NCBI GenBank assembly: GCA_903848655.1 | Contig: CAINGT010000006.1 | Span: forward strand, 1-45,737 | Length of the DNA: 45,737 nucleotides | DNA from: an uncultured Sphingomonadales bacterium | GTDB lineage: Bacteria; Pseudomonadota; Alphaproteobacteria; Sphingomonadales; Sphingomonadaceae | Direction of reading: 5' to 3' | Shown: positions 1-8,085 of the stretch, piece after piece | Layout of the letters: each line of letters opens with the position of its first letter | Numbering within the stretch: position 1 is the stretch's first letter | Translations under genes and position numbers: made by a program | The notes under the pieces: model-generated | The model's database searches: none | What the model was told of the DNA's origin: nothing | The model's input: only the letters and a program-made list of their open reading frames with translations

Positions 1-7
1 GGTCGTT

Positions 8-151
8 AGAGCGTGATGCGAGCCGCAGGCCACCGAAGGTAAAAAGTTGGAACCGGTTTTTACCTTCGGTGGCCTGCGGCTCGAAATAAATCACGCGAAA
101 ACAAAGACTCTAGAGCGGAATGCGATTCAATCTAATCGCATTCCGCTCTAG
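8..151 (-). repeat. Dispersed palindromic repeat, copy 1 (long-stem variant)
   Basis: Same element as at 9891-10015 and 42482-42606, in opposite orientation. The outer hairpin has perfect 18-bp arms (110-127 and 134-151, CTAGAGCGGAATGCGATT and its complement) with a 6-nt loop. Unlike the other copies, the block around GAGCCGCAGGCCACCGAAGG is present twice in inverted orientation, giving a second perfect 27-bp stem (19-45 with 57-83) and an 11-nt loop. GANTC sites lie at 106-110 and 124-128. The repeat identity is seen directly; its function is unknown. Confidence 0.9.
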
Positions 152-175
152 TCCCGCGTGCCGCTATGCTGATCC

Positions 176-256
176 ATGCGCCAGCCCCGGAATCTACCGG
201 GTAGGCCCGGCGCGCGTAGATTCCGAAGCGTGCGCACGACCCCCGCGCTGGCGCAT
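176..256 (+). other. Nested inverted repeats just upstream of the HAD gene
   Basis: An outer 10-bp perfect stem (176-185 with 247-256, ATGCGCCAGC) encloses a second 10-bp perfect stem (188-197 with 216-225, CGGAATCTAC), whose loop can itself fold through CCGGG/CCCGG (197-201 with 206-210). The structure ends 10 nt before the proposed ATG at 266. It could be a structured 5' leader of the phosphatase-ackA transcript or a leftover of a repeat insertion. No T-run follows, so an intrinsic terminator is unlikely. Confidence 0.5.
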
Positions 257-265
257 CATGCGCGG

Positions 266-1012
266 ATGAAACGTCTGATCGCCTTTGATCTCGATGGCAC
301 ACTCGCCGCCAGCAAACAGGCGATTGATCCGGATATGGCGCTGCTGTTGACGCGATTGCTCGACCGGGGCGCGGTGGCGGTGATTTCGGGCGGTGACTGG
401 CCGCAGTTTACCGCGCAACTGGTCGATCATCTGCCGCCAGAGGCTGATTTCAGCCGCTTGTGGCTGCTGCCGACATCGGGGACTAAGCTCTACCGGTTTG
501 CGGGTGAATGGCGCTGTATCGAGGCCGAAACGCTGTCACCGGTGGAGCGCGCGCACGTGATCGCGGCGATGGAACGCGTGGTGAATGGCGCGGGCCTTGC
601 TGCCGAGCCGGCATGGGGTGCGCGGATCGAAGATCGCATCAGCCAGATCACGCTGTCAGCGCTGGGTCAGCAGGCACCGGCTGCGGCCAAAGCGGCGTGG
701 GATCCCGACCGGCACCGGCGCGAAGCGCTGCGCGCCGCGCTGGCCCCGCTACTGCCGGGGTTTGCGGTGCGCATCGGTGGATCGACGTCGATTGACGTTA
801 CCCGCGCCGGGACCGACAAAGCCTGGGGAATGCGGCAATTGGCGAAAAGCGCCGCGCTGTCGCTCGATGATATGCTGTTTGTCGGCGATGCGCTCTATCC
901 CGGCGGTAACGATGCGGCGGTGCGCGCGGCGGGCATCGCTTGCATTGCGGTGCGTGATATTGCCGATACCCGGCTGGTGCTGACCACGCTGGTGCTGAGC
1001 GGGTGGGCATGA
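266..1012 (+). CDS. HAD-IIB family phosphatase (phosphomannomutase/sucrose-phosphatase type)
   Basis: A 248-residue cytoplasmic Mg-dependent HAD hydrolase. The nucleophile motif FDLDGTLA stands at residues 7-14 (Asp8 nucleophile, Asp10 acid/base), an ISGGD motif follows near residue 55, and GDALYPGGND near the C-terminus matches the metal-binding motif of the phosphomannomutase/sucrose-phosphatase branch (subclass IIB). The family includes sugar-phosphate phosphatases and eukaryotic-type phosphomannomutases; the substrate cannot be told from sequence. An upstream ATG at 176 would add 30 arginine-rich residues encoded by the hairpin region and is rejected; the family alignment begins at MKRLIAFD. 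The stop codon overlaps the ackA start by 4 nt, so the two are probably translated together. Confidence 0.85.
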   Translation: MKRLIAFDLDGTLAASKQAIDPDMALLLTRLLDRGAVAVISGGDWPQFTAQLVDHLPPEADFSRLWLLPTSGTKLYRFAGEWRCIEAETLSPVERAHVIAAMERVVNGAGLAAEPAWGARIEDRISQITLSALGQQAPAAAKAAWDPDRHRREALRAALAPLLPGFAVRIGGSTSIDVTRAGTDKAWGMRQLAKSAALSLDDMLFVGDALYPGGNDAAVRAAGIACIAVRDIADTRLVLTTLVLSGWA

Positions 1013-2202
1013 CCGCGCCGGGCACAATTCTGGCGCTCAATGCCGGATCGTCGAGCCTGAAATTCGCGGTGTTTGCCGAGTGCGCGGCGCTGCCCGACAT
1101 GATGCGCGGCGCGGTCACGCAGAGCGCTGGCGCAGCGCATGTCTTGGCGCATGATGCAGCGGGAAAGTGCCTCATCGATCAACCGCTCGCAGACGGCGGT
1201 GATGCGGCGGCGCTCGCCACGGTGCTGGCGCTGGCCGATGCGACGGGCGCACTGGTCGCAGTGGGCCATCGTGTGGTCCATGGCGGGGCCGACCATGCCG
1301 CGCCCGAACGAGTCGATCCGGCGCTGCTCGCTGCGCTCGCTGGCCTGATCGCGCTTGATCCGCTGCACCTGCCGCACAATCTGGCGCTGATCCGCGCAGT
1401 GCAGGCGGCGCGCCCGCACGTGCTGCAAGTCGCGTGTTATGACACCGCGTTTCATCACACGATGCCGCTGGTGGCGCAGCAGATGGCCTTGCCGCGCGCG
1501 TTGCGCGATGCGGGGATGCGCCGCTATGGCTTTCATGGGCTGTCGTGCGAATTCATCGCGCAGGCCTTGCACGAAGTGGCCCCGGCGCTGGCAGCGGGGC
1601 GCACCATTATCGCGCATCTGGGGGCGGGGGCAAGCTTGTGCGCGCTGGCGCACGGGCGCAGCTTGGCCAGCACAATGGGGCTGAGCGTGCTCGATGGGCT
1701 GGTTATGGCCACGCGCTGCGGCAGCCTCGATCCCGGCGCGATCTTTATGCTGGGGCGAATGGGGCACGATCTCGCCACCATTGAAGACTTGCTTTATCAT
1801 CGCTCTGGCTTGCTCGGGCTGTCGGGGATCAGCGGTGATATGGCGGTGCTGCTGGCGAGTCCCGATCCCCGCGCGGCTGAGGCGATTGCGCATTATGTCT
1901 ATCGCTTGGCGCTGGATATCGGCGCGATGGCCGCCGCGCTGGGCGGGCTTGACGGGATTGTGTTTACCGGCGGGGTGGGCGCCCACGCCGCCGCGATCCG
2001 CGCAGCGGTGGGCGACCGGCTGGGCTGGCTGGGGCTAAGGCTGAACCCGCGCGCCAATGCGGCGGGCGCGGCGCTGATCAGCGCAGCGGATAGCCGCGTC
2101 GCGGTCCGCGTAATCGCGACCGACGAAGAACGCGTGATCGCGCGCCATGCCCGCGCGATTTACAGCGAAAACCGCGCGAGAACCGCACCATCATCGGCAT
2201 AG
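1009..2202 (+). CDS. ackA: Acetate kinase
   Basis: A 397-residue acetate kinase (ATP + acetate to ADP + acetyl phosphate) of the ASKHA fold, normal length for the family. Visible signatures are LNAGSSSLKF at residues 9-18, YDTAFHH, RYGFHGLS, HLGAGAS and TRCGSLDPG. The ATG at 1009 overlaps the preceding TGA in an ATGA junction; a GTG two codons upstream at 1003 is possible but less likely. No phosphotransacetylase or phosphoketolase lies in the window; a partner would have to be left of position 1 or elsewhere. The last 43 bases overlap the 3' end of the convergent metallophosphoesterase gene. Confidence 0.95.
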   Translation: MTAPGTILALNAGSSSLKFAVFAECAALPDMMRGAVTQSAGAAHVLAHDAAGKCLIDQPLADGGDAAALATVLALADATGALVAVGHRVVHGGADHAAPERVDPALLAALAGLIALDPLHLPHNLALIRAVQAARPHVLQVACYDTAFHHTMPLVAQQMALPRALRDAGMRRYGFHGLSCEFIAQALHEVAPALAAGRTIIAHLGAGASLCALAHGRSLASTMGLSVLDGLVMATRCGSLDPGAIFMLGRMGHDLATIEDLLYHRSGLLGLSGISGDMAVLLASPDPRAAEAIAHYVYRLALDIGAMAAALGGLDGIVFTGGVGAHAAAIRAAVGDRLGWLGLRLNPRANAAGAALISAADSRVAVRVIATDEERVIARHARAIYSENRARTAPSSA

Positions 2203-3461
2203 ACGGTCAATCGCCAGCCGCGTGCGCGGCGTTCGAGCAGGCCAAAGCCATAGCGATCGAGCACCGTGGTCAGGTCTTTCAGCGCAGCGGCGCCCGGTTT
2301 GCCCGCCGCATCGGCCAAGTTTGCCGGGGCGGGGGGAACATCTTCGAGCGTTCCCGAAAACCCGGTGATGATCTGCACGGGCCGGTCGGTAAACCGGGCA
2401 AATTGAAATTCGTGGATATGGCCCGCCAGCATTGCCGCAACGTGCGGCAGCGGGGGAACGCGCAACTGGCTGACCGGCTTGCTGCCAATGGTGATCGCAC
2501 CGGTGCCCGTGCCATCCCACCGCACCGCGTTGAACGGAAAATGCGCGGCCACAAACCCGGGGGTGGCACCGTGCGACAGGCGAGCGATATGCGCCATATC
2601 CTGATCGAACTGCGCAGCATCGGGGTTGCTGGTGGCAAACCCGACCAGATCGGCGATCACCAGCCGTGCGCCATGGCCCAGCGCAACGGCATAAGGGGCG
2701 GTGCGATTGCCCGCTGGGTCGTTCGCCGGATCGCGGCAATCGCGGCCTTCGTGCAAAGCATGGGGATCGAGCAAGCGCCACCAGCCTTGCCCGCCGCGCG
2801 CGCATTCTTCATGATTGCCGCGCACAAACACCCACGGCGCGGCGGCCAGCAGCGGCGCGGCGGGGGTCAGAAAATCGGCGCGCCAGCCGTCTTCACCATA
2901 GCCCCAAGCCGTGGCAGCACAGCCAGGTTTGTCGGCGGGGCAGGGATTTTCGCGATAGAGATAATCGCCGACATGCAGCACGAGATCGGGCTTGAGCGCC
3001 GCCGCGCGCGCCGCGATGCGCGCAAACGGCCATTGCGCCGGATCATTGCAGGCTTGCCAAGCATGGTCTGCCGCTTTCAAGCGGCAGCCAGTATCGCCGA
3101 TCACCACAATGCGGTTCACGCGTGCTGGCGGCAAAGGCAGGCGCGTTCCGTTGAGGCTGGCGCGCCGGGCGTTGCGCGGCACCGCCCGTTCGCACACGCG
3201 ACTTGAAAATGCGATGGGGCCCGCCACTTCGGCCTTGTTCGCGCGTTGCGGCATCAAGCCGGGTGCGGCGCGCACCGCCATTGGGTGGGCGCGCCCATCG
3301 ACTGTGACCACCGGGCACGCTGCGGCGCTGGTTACAACCCGCACCACGCTGCCGCCCGTCGGGGCCAGCGCCACCCATGCTTGTGGCGCTTCGGCGGCGC
3401 GCACCGGCAGGCCTGCTGCCACCGCGCATCCCAACAGCATCGTCGCCCAGATCCGGCGCAT
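2160..3461 (-). CDS. Secreted calcineurin-like metallophosphoesterase
   Basis: A 433-residue protein with a Sec signal peptide (residues 1-23, cleavage likely after VRA-A), so probably periplasmic. The binuclear metal motifs appear in order: GDTGC, GDYLYRENPC, GNHEECARGG, and GHIHEF near the C-terminus, the pattern of purple-acid-phosphatase-like enzymes. Substrate unknown. The ATG at 3461 is preceded by GAAAGGA about 8 nt upstream; frame extension to 3929 is arginine/histidine-rich shadow of the next gene and is excluded. It follows pmbA with a 68-nt gap on the same strand. Its 3' end overlaps ackA by 43 bp, tail to tail. Confidence 0.88.
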   Translation of the reverse strand: MRRIWATMLLGCAVAAGLPVRAAEAPQAWVALAPTGGSVVRVVTSAAACPVVTVDGRAHPMAVRAAPGLMPQRANKAEVAGPIAFSSRVCERAVPRNARRASLNGTRLPLPPARVNRIVVIGDTGCRLKAADHAWQACNDPAQWPFARIAARAAALKPDLVLHVGDYLYRENPCPADKPGCAATAWGYGEDGWRADFLTPAAPLLAAAPWVFVRGNHEECARGGQGWWRLLDPHALHEGRDCRDPANDPAGNRTAPYAVALGHGARLVIADLVGFATSNPDAAQFDQDMAHIARLSHGATPGFVAAHFPFNAVRWDGTGTGAITIGSKPVSQLRVPPLPHVAAMLAGHIHEFQFARFTDRPVQIITGFSGTLEDVPPAPANLADAAGKPGAAALKDLTTVLDRYGFGLLERRARGWRLTVYADDGAVLARFSL

Positions 3462-3529
3462 CACCCCATCCTTTCGTCGTATCGAACGGCGATACCAAGC
3501 CCCGACGACACTTCGATGACGCGCGTGGG

Positions 3530-4876
3530 TCAATCGCCCGCCACGGTCATGCCATCGATGCGCAGCGTGGGTACGTCGATGCCGTGGATGCGTTCCAGAT
3601 CGCTGGCGGCGGTCAGCGCGGCGAACATGTCGATCAGATTGCCCGCGATGGTGAATTCGGCGACGGGTTCGCCGATTACCCCGCCGCTGATGCGATAGCC
3701 GCTGGCCCCCCGGCTGTAATCGCCGGTCACACCGTTGACCCCGCTGCCGATCAGTTCGGTGATATAGACGCCTTCGCCGATATCCGCGATCAGCGCCGCC
3801 GCGCTCAGGCTGCCGGGCGCAATGTGGACATTGCCGGTGGTGACATGCGGTGCGCCCGATCCGCCCCGCCCGGCGTGGCCGCCGGGGGTCAGCTGCAATT
3901 GCCGCGCGGCGGCGCAATCCATCAGCCATCCGGTCAGCCGCCCGCCTTCGACCAGATGGGTGGTGCGCGTCGGCAAGCCTTCGCCATCGAACGGGCGGGA
4001 TCGCAAGCCGCGCGCGGTGTGGGGATCATCGGTGATGGTGATCGCGCTGTCGAACAGCTGCGCGCCATCGCGGTCGAGCAGGAAACTGGCGCGCCGGGCA
4101 ATCGCTGAACCGGTCATCGCCGCGATCAGATGTCCGACCAGCGATCCGCCGACGCGCGGATCGAACACCACGCTGCATGGCCCGCTGCGCATCCGACCGG
4201 GATTGACCCGGCGCACCGCGCGTTCGCCCGCTTCGCGCCCGATGGCCTCGGCACCGGGCAAGTCGGCGGCGTGGCGGGTGCTGCGCCAGGCATAGTCGCG
4301 CTGCATTGTGGCCGCTTCGCCCGCCAGCACGCTGGCCGACAGGCCGTAGCTGCTGGCGGCATAGGCCCCGGCAAACCCGTGGCTGGTGGCAAGCGCAAAC
4401 ACCGAACGCCCTGCGCTGGCGCTGCCGCCATTGCTGTTGGTGACGCCGGGCACGGCCAGCGCGGCGGCCTCGACCGTTTCGGCCAAGCGGCGCAAGGCTT
4501 GCGGTTCGGCTTCGCCGCCATCGTCAAGATCAAGATCGGGCGCGGCGCTGCGCAACAGCAAGTCCGGATCGGCCAGCCCGGCGAACCGGTCGGGCGGGGC
4601 GAGCCGCGCCATCGCCACCGCGCGGCTGGCGAGTTCATCGAGCGCGGCATCGCCCAGATCGGTCGAACCGATCGACGCTGACCCGCCACCCGCGAACACG
4701 CGCAAGCCGATATGTTCGGATTCGGAGTGTTCAACATCTTCGAGCGCGCCCAGCCGCACGGTCACGCTGTGCGCGCCATGCGCCAGATAGACCGCATCAG
4801 CGGACTGCGCGCCCGCCGCAGCGGCCCGGCGCAACAGTACCTCGCACCGGTGTTTGGCGTCATTGGGGGATAACAT
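3530..4876 (-). CDS. pmbA: TldE/PmbA-type subunit of the TldD/TldE protease
   Basis: A 448-residue protein of the PmbA/TldE family, which works with TldD as a heterodimeric zinc protease (known roles: microcin B17 maturation and CcdA degradation). It shows the long family C-terminus with TGNVHIAPG, IADIGEGVYITELIGSGVN and the DYSRGASGYRISGG motif that is highly conserved in TldD/PmbA proteins. Consistent with the non-catalytic subunit, no HExxxH zinc motif is present. TldD is not in this window. Start at the ATG at 4876 (MLSPNDAKHR). A gap of 68 nt separates it from the metallophosphoesterase downstream, probably one transcript. Confidence 0.93.
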   Translation of the reverse strand: MLSPNDAKHRCEVLLRRAAAAGAQSADAVYLAHGAHSVTVRLGALEDVEHSESEHIGLRVFAGGGSASIGSTDLGDAALDELASRAVAMARLAPPDRFAGLADPDLLLRSAAPDLDLDDGGEAEPQALRRLAETVEAAALAVPGVTNSNGGSASAGRSVFALATSHGFAGAYAASSYGLSASVLAGEAATMQRDYAWRSTRHAADLPGAEAIGREAGERAVRRVNPGRMRSGPCSVVFDPRVGGSLVGHLIAAMTGSAIARRASFLLDRDGAQLFDSAITITDDPHTARGLRSRPFDGEGLPTRTTHLVEGGRLTGWLMDCAAARQLQLTPGGHAGRGGSGAPHVTTGNVHIAPGSLSAAALIADIGEGVYITELIGSGVNGVTGDYSRGASGYRISGGVIGEPVAEFTIAGNLIDMFAALTAASDLERIHGIDVPTLRIDGMTVAGD

Positions 4877-4928
4877 GGCTGATCCTGCGCGTGTCGGCCG
4901 GAACGGCGGAACGCTGGGGGGGCTTTAA

Positions 4929-4974
4929 GCATCGCGCAAAAAAGTGGGAACCGGTTTTTTGCACCAAGCGATGC
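4929..4974. repeat. Short palindromic repeat with AAAAAGTGGGAACCGG core
   Basis: An imperfect hairpin (GCATCG...CGATGC ends, A6/T6 inner arms) around GTGGGAACCGG. The core is shared with copies at 8-151, 9891-10015, 25446-25510 and 42482-42606, but the GAGCCGCAGG block and terminal hairpin are missing. Similar G-rich-core palindromes are common between genes in alphaproteobacterial genomes (recalled, not searched). Confidence 0.75.
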
Positions 4975-4986
4975 GACCCTCTTTTT

Positions 4987-5085
4987 CTCCCCTCTCCTTC
5001 AGGGGAGGGGCCGGGGGTGGGGGCTCGCGTCATGCTCTCACCAAGCTGATCGCCCTCACGCCCTTCCCCTGAAGGGCCAGGGGCT
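4987..5085. repeat. C/G-rich inverted repeat, class 2, copy 1
   Basis: Two inverted blocks: a CTCCTTCAGGGGAGGGG unit followed by GGGGGTGGGGG (4994-5023) and the opposite-strand counterpart CCCTTCCCCTGAAGGG (5061-5076). The same motif recurs at 9787-9870 after ctrA. The element lies between pmbA and the small membrane gene and has no coding capacity that looks real. Confidence 0.7.
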
Positions 5086-5130
5086 TTGGCGGTGGTTTTC
5101 GTGACGGCTGAATCTGGAGCCGTTCGCGCC

Positions 5131-5511
5131 TTAACCGAACAGCGCAACACCCGCCTTGAATGCCCCGGTTATCGCGAATGGCAGGCCAAGCGCCAGCAGC
5201 CACACGGCGAGCTGGTCGCGCTTGAACCGGGCACGCAGCCCGGGATCGGCGGCTTGCTGGTCATCCAGCGCTTCCCAATGGCGTTCATAGTGTCGCAACA
5301 GCGGTATGATCCCTGCCACCAACAGCACCAGCGCCATCAGCGGGAGCATTGAGGAAATGCCTGCGGACAGCGCGTGCATCGTCACCATGATGTGCAAGGC
5401 GGTATAGATCAGCAGGGCATAAGCGATCGTATCGCTCATCGCCTTGCGCCAATCGCAGCGGTGCAATGCCCGGGCGGTCGGGTAGTGGATACGCGTAAAA
5501 GGTTTGGCCAT
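5131..5511 (-). CDS. Small conserved-looking membrane protein of unknown function
   Basis: A 126-residue protein that I do not recognise. About the first 30 residues are soluble and basic; then two hydrophobic helices (about residues 30-50 and 54-70), a charged loop with HYERHWEALDDQQAADPGLRARFKRDQ, and a third helix at the C-terminus. The ATG at 5511 has a good ribosome site (GGAGAAGGA, about 9 nt upstream); the frame opens further upstream but without such a signal. It is transcribed divergently from lptB across a 131-bp gap. Codon use resembles the neighbours, so it is likely real and native. Confidence 0.7.
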   Translation of the reverse strand: MAKPFTRIHYPTARALHRCDWRKAMSDTIAYALLIYTALHIMVTMHALSAGISSMLPLMALVLLVAGIIPLLRHYERHWEALDDQQAADPGLRARFKRDQLAVWLLALGLPFAITGAFKAGVALFG

Positions 5512-5642
5512 TGCTGTGGTCCTTCTCCCGATTCGCAATACATCACGCCTCGGGCGATATGGCAAGCCCGCGCTGGTCGCGCACAAATCGTGCCAGATCG
5601 TGCACGGCAGGCTTTGCCAGCCGCTGCGCGCAGGCTATGGGC

Positions 5643-6467
5643 ATGACCCAGCCGCCCTTGCGGGTCGGTTCAGGAACGATTGCGCCACTGCCGATGACAT
5701 TGCCTGCCCCAACCGTGCCCGCGCCTGCCAGCGCCCCTGCCCAGACCGGCGGGCTGGAAGTCGTGTCGATTGCCAAATCGTATGACAAGCGCGCGGTGCT
5801 GACCGATATCTCGTTGTCGGTGGCCAAAGGCGAAGTGCTGGGGCTGCTCGGACCCAATGGCGCGGGCAAGACAACGTGTTTCTATTCGATCATGGGGCTG
5901 GTGCGGCCGGATTCGGGGCGCATCCTGCTCGATGGGGTCGATATCACGCGGCTGCCGATGTATCGCCGCGCGATTTTGGGGCTGGGCTATTTGCCGCAGG
6001 AAACCTCGATCTTTCGCGGGCTGACGGTCGAACAGAATATCGCCACCGTGCTCGAACTGGTCGAACCCGACCGCGCCACGCGCGCCGCCGAACTCGAAGT
6101 GCTGCTCGAAGAATTCGGGCTGACCAAGCTGCGATCCAGCGCGGCGATGGCGCTGTCGGGCGGCGAGCGGCGGCGCTGCGAAATCGCGCGCGCGCTCGCC
6201 GCGCATCCGTCGATCATCTTGCTCGATGAACCGTTTGCCGGGATCGATCCGCTGTCGATCAACGATATTCGCCATTTGGTGATCGATCTGAAACGGCGCG
6301 GCATCGGCGTGCTGATTACCGACCACAATGTGCGGGAAACGCTCGATATCGTTGATCGCGCGTGCATTATCTATGGCGGCCAAGTGCTGTTTGCCGGCAG
6401 TCCCGAAGCCTTGGTGGCCGATCCCAATGTGCGGCGGCTCTATCTGGGTGAGGGCTTTACGCTCTGA
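5643..6467 (+). CDS. lptB: LPS export ABC transporter ATPase LptB
   Basis: A 274-residue ATPase that drives lipopolysaccharide extraction by LptFG at the inner membrane. Walker A GPNGAGKTT, Q-loop LPQETSIF, signature LSGGERRRCE, Walker B IILLDEPFAGID and H-loop TDHNV are all present, and the C-terminal LYLGEGF matches LptB. An alanine/proline-rich N-terminal extension of about 35 residues precedes the ABC domain. Start is uncertain: 5643 and 5637 have weak ribosome sites, and an ATG at 5694 would remove 17 residues. Followed 35 nt later by rpoN, the classical order. lptA and lptC, often just upstream in relatives, are not here. Confidence 0.93.
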   Translation: MTQPPLRVGSGTIAPLPMTLPAPTVPAPASAPAQTGGLEVVSIAKSYDKRAVLTDISLSVAKGEVLGLLGPNGAGKTTCFYSIMGLVRPDSGRILLDGVDITRLPMYRRAILGLGYLPQETSIFRGLTVEQNIATVLELVEPDRATRAAELEVLLEEFGLTKLRSSAAMALSGGERRRCEIARALAAHPSIILLDEPFAGIDPLSINDIRHLVIDLKRRGIGVLITDHNVRETLDIVDRACIIYGGQVLFAGSPEALVADPNVRRLYLGEGFTL

Positions 6468-6502
6468 TGCCCGGTTCTTGGCCATGATCCGGCATTAACA
6501 CG

Positions 6503-8029
6503 ATGGCACTCGGCCCCAGGCTGGACTTGCGCCAAAGCCAGTCGCTGGTGATGACACCGCAGTTGCAGCAGGCGATCAAGCTGCTGACACTGTCCAATCT
6601 CGAAGTCGAAGCGTTTATCGGCGAAGCGCTCGATGCCAATCCGCTGCTTGATGTGGCCGAAAGCGGCGATCCGGCAGTGGTGGCGGATGACGGCCCCGCG
6701 CCCGATCTGCGGCGCACAGCGCTCGAACGATCACCCGTCGATCAACTGGTCGGCGAAGGCCGCGCTGATGAAGACCGTCCGCTCGATATCGACCCCGCCA
6801 CCATCGACCGCGACCGCGATACGGGCGAGCGCGATTCTGGCGACTGGGGGGCCAGCGGTGGCGGGGGTGATAGCGAACTGCCGGGGATCGATACGCATGG
6901 CAGCGCGCCCGCCAGCCTTGCCGAACACTTGCACCGCCAGATCGGCGCAACCACGCGCGATCCACAGGTGCTGTTCGTGGCGCGCTGGTTGATCGATCAA
7001 CTGGATGAAGCGGGCTATCTGGTTCAGCCGCTGGACGAGGTCGCGGGTGCGCTCGGGGTGTCGCTGGCGCTGGCGGAAACCGCGCTGGCGCGGGTGCAGG
7101 CGCTCGATCCGACCGGGGTGGGCGCGCGCAATCTGGCCGAATGTCTGGCGTTGCAATTGCGCGAACGGGATCGCTGCGATCCGTATATGGCGCGGTTGCT
7201 CGATCATCTCGACTGGCTCGGGCGCGGGGAACTGGCGCGGTTGCGGCGGCTGTGCGGGGTGGATGAGGATGATTTCGGCGATATGCTGGCCGAATTGCGC
7301 CAGCTTGATCCCAAGCCGGGGCTGCGGTTTGGCGGCTCGGTGCCCGAAACGATCATACCCGATATTCTGGTGCGCGCGGTTGCACCTGCGGGGTGGGACA
7401 TTGCGATCAATCAGGCGACCTTGCCGCGCCTGATCGTCAACCGCGCCTATTATGTCGAAATGCGCGGCGCGGCGGTCAGCAAGGCGGCGCGCGCATGGCT
7501 GGGTGAACGGCTGGCCGATGCCAATTGGCTGGTCAAGGCGCTTGACCAGCGGCAAAAGACGATCCTGAAAGTCGCGGCTGAAATCGTCCGCCAGCAGGAC
7601 GGGTTTTTCCACCACGGGGTCGCGCATTTGCGCCCTTTGACGCTGCGCACCGTGGCCGAAGCGGTGGGCCTGCACGAATCGACCGTCAGCCGGGTGACCG
7701 CCAACAAATATCTGCTCTGCGCGCGCGGCACGTTCGAGCTGAAATTCTTCTTCACGTCGGGCGTGGCTTCGGCAGATGGCGCGGGCGCGGTTTCGGCCGA
7801 AGCGGTCAAGGCGGCGATCCGCCAATTGATCGAAGCCGAAACCCCCGGCGCGGTGCTGTCAGACGATGCGCTGGTCGATCTGCTGAATGCGCGCGGGTTT
7901 GATCTGGCGCGGCGCACGGTTGCCAAATATCGCGAGGCGATTGGCCTTGGCAGTTCGGTGCAGCGCCGCCGCCAGATGACGCTGGGCCAGACCGCGCGCG
8001 GGCAGAAAGCCATGGCGGGCAGCCGCTGA
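6503..8029 (+). CDS. rpoN: RNA polymerase sigma-54 factor
   Basis: A 508-residue RpoN. Region I is the glutamine/leucine-rich N-terminus (LDLRQSQSLVMTPQLQQAIKL), followed by an acidic low-complexity region II (about residues 50-140) and the core-binding and DNA-binding region III. The RpoN box ARRTVAKYRE lies about 30 residues from the C-terminus, and the SVQRRRQ that normally follows it is present. Sigma-54 needs AAA+ activators; none is in the window. The ATG at 6503 fits the family N-terminus. It sits 35 nt downstream of lptB and is followed by a TPR gene, not by the hpf/ptsN pair seen in many proteobacteria. Confidence 0.96.
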   Translation: MALGPRLDLRQSQSLVMTPQLQQAIKLLTLSNLEVEAFIGEALDANPLLDVAESGDPAVVADDGPAPDLRRTALERSPVDQLVGEGRADEDRPLDIDPATIDRDRDTGERDSGDWGASGGGGDSELPGIDTHGSAPASLAEHLHRQIGATTRDPQVLFVARWLIDQLDEAGYLVQPLDEVAGALGVSLALAETALARVQALDPTGVGARNLAECLALQLRERDRCDPYMARLLDHLDWLGRGELARLRRLCGVDEDDFGDMLAELRQLDPKPGLRFGGSVPETIIPDILVRAVAPAGWDIAINQATLPRLIVNRAYYVEMRGAAVSKAARAWLGERLADANWLVKALDQRQKTILKVAAEIVRQQDGFFHHGVAHLRPLTLRTVAEAVGLHESTVSRVTANKYLLCARGTFELKFFFTSGVASADGAGAVSAEAVKAAIRQLIEAETPGAVLSDDALVDLLNARGFDLARRTVAKYREAIGLGSSVQRRRQMTLGQTARGQKAMAGSR

Positions 8030-8085
8030 CCATGCCAAAGCCGGTTGCAGCCGATGCGCGCTTGGCGAAAAAGGGGATCATTGCG

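Noticed and set aside
176-265. N-terminal extension of the HAD phosphatase from the ATG at 176
   Set aside because: The added 30 residues are encoded by nested inverted repeats, are Arg-rich and precede the normal family start.
2403-4108. Long plus-strand frames over the metallophosphoesterase and pmbA genes
   Set aside because: Antisense to two well-supported genes; no motif, and they run through catalytic codons of the real genes.
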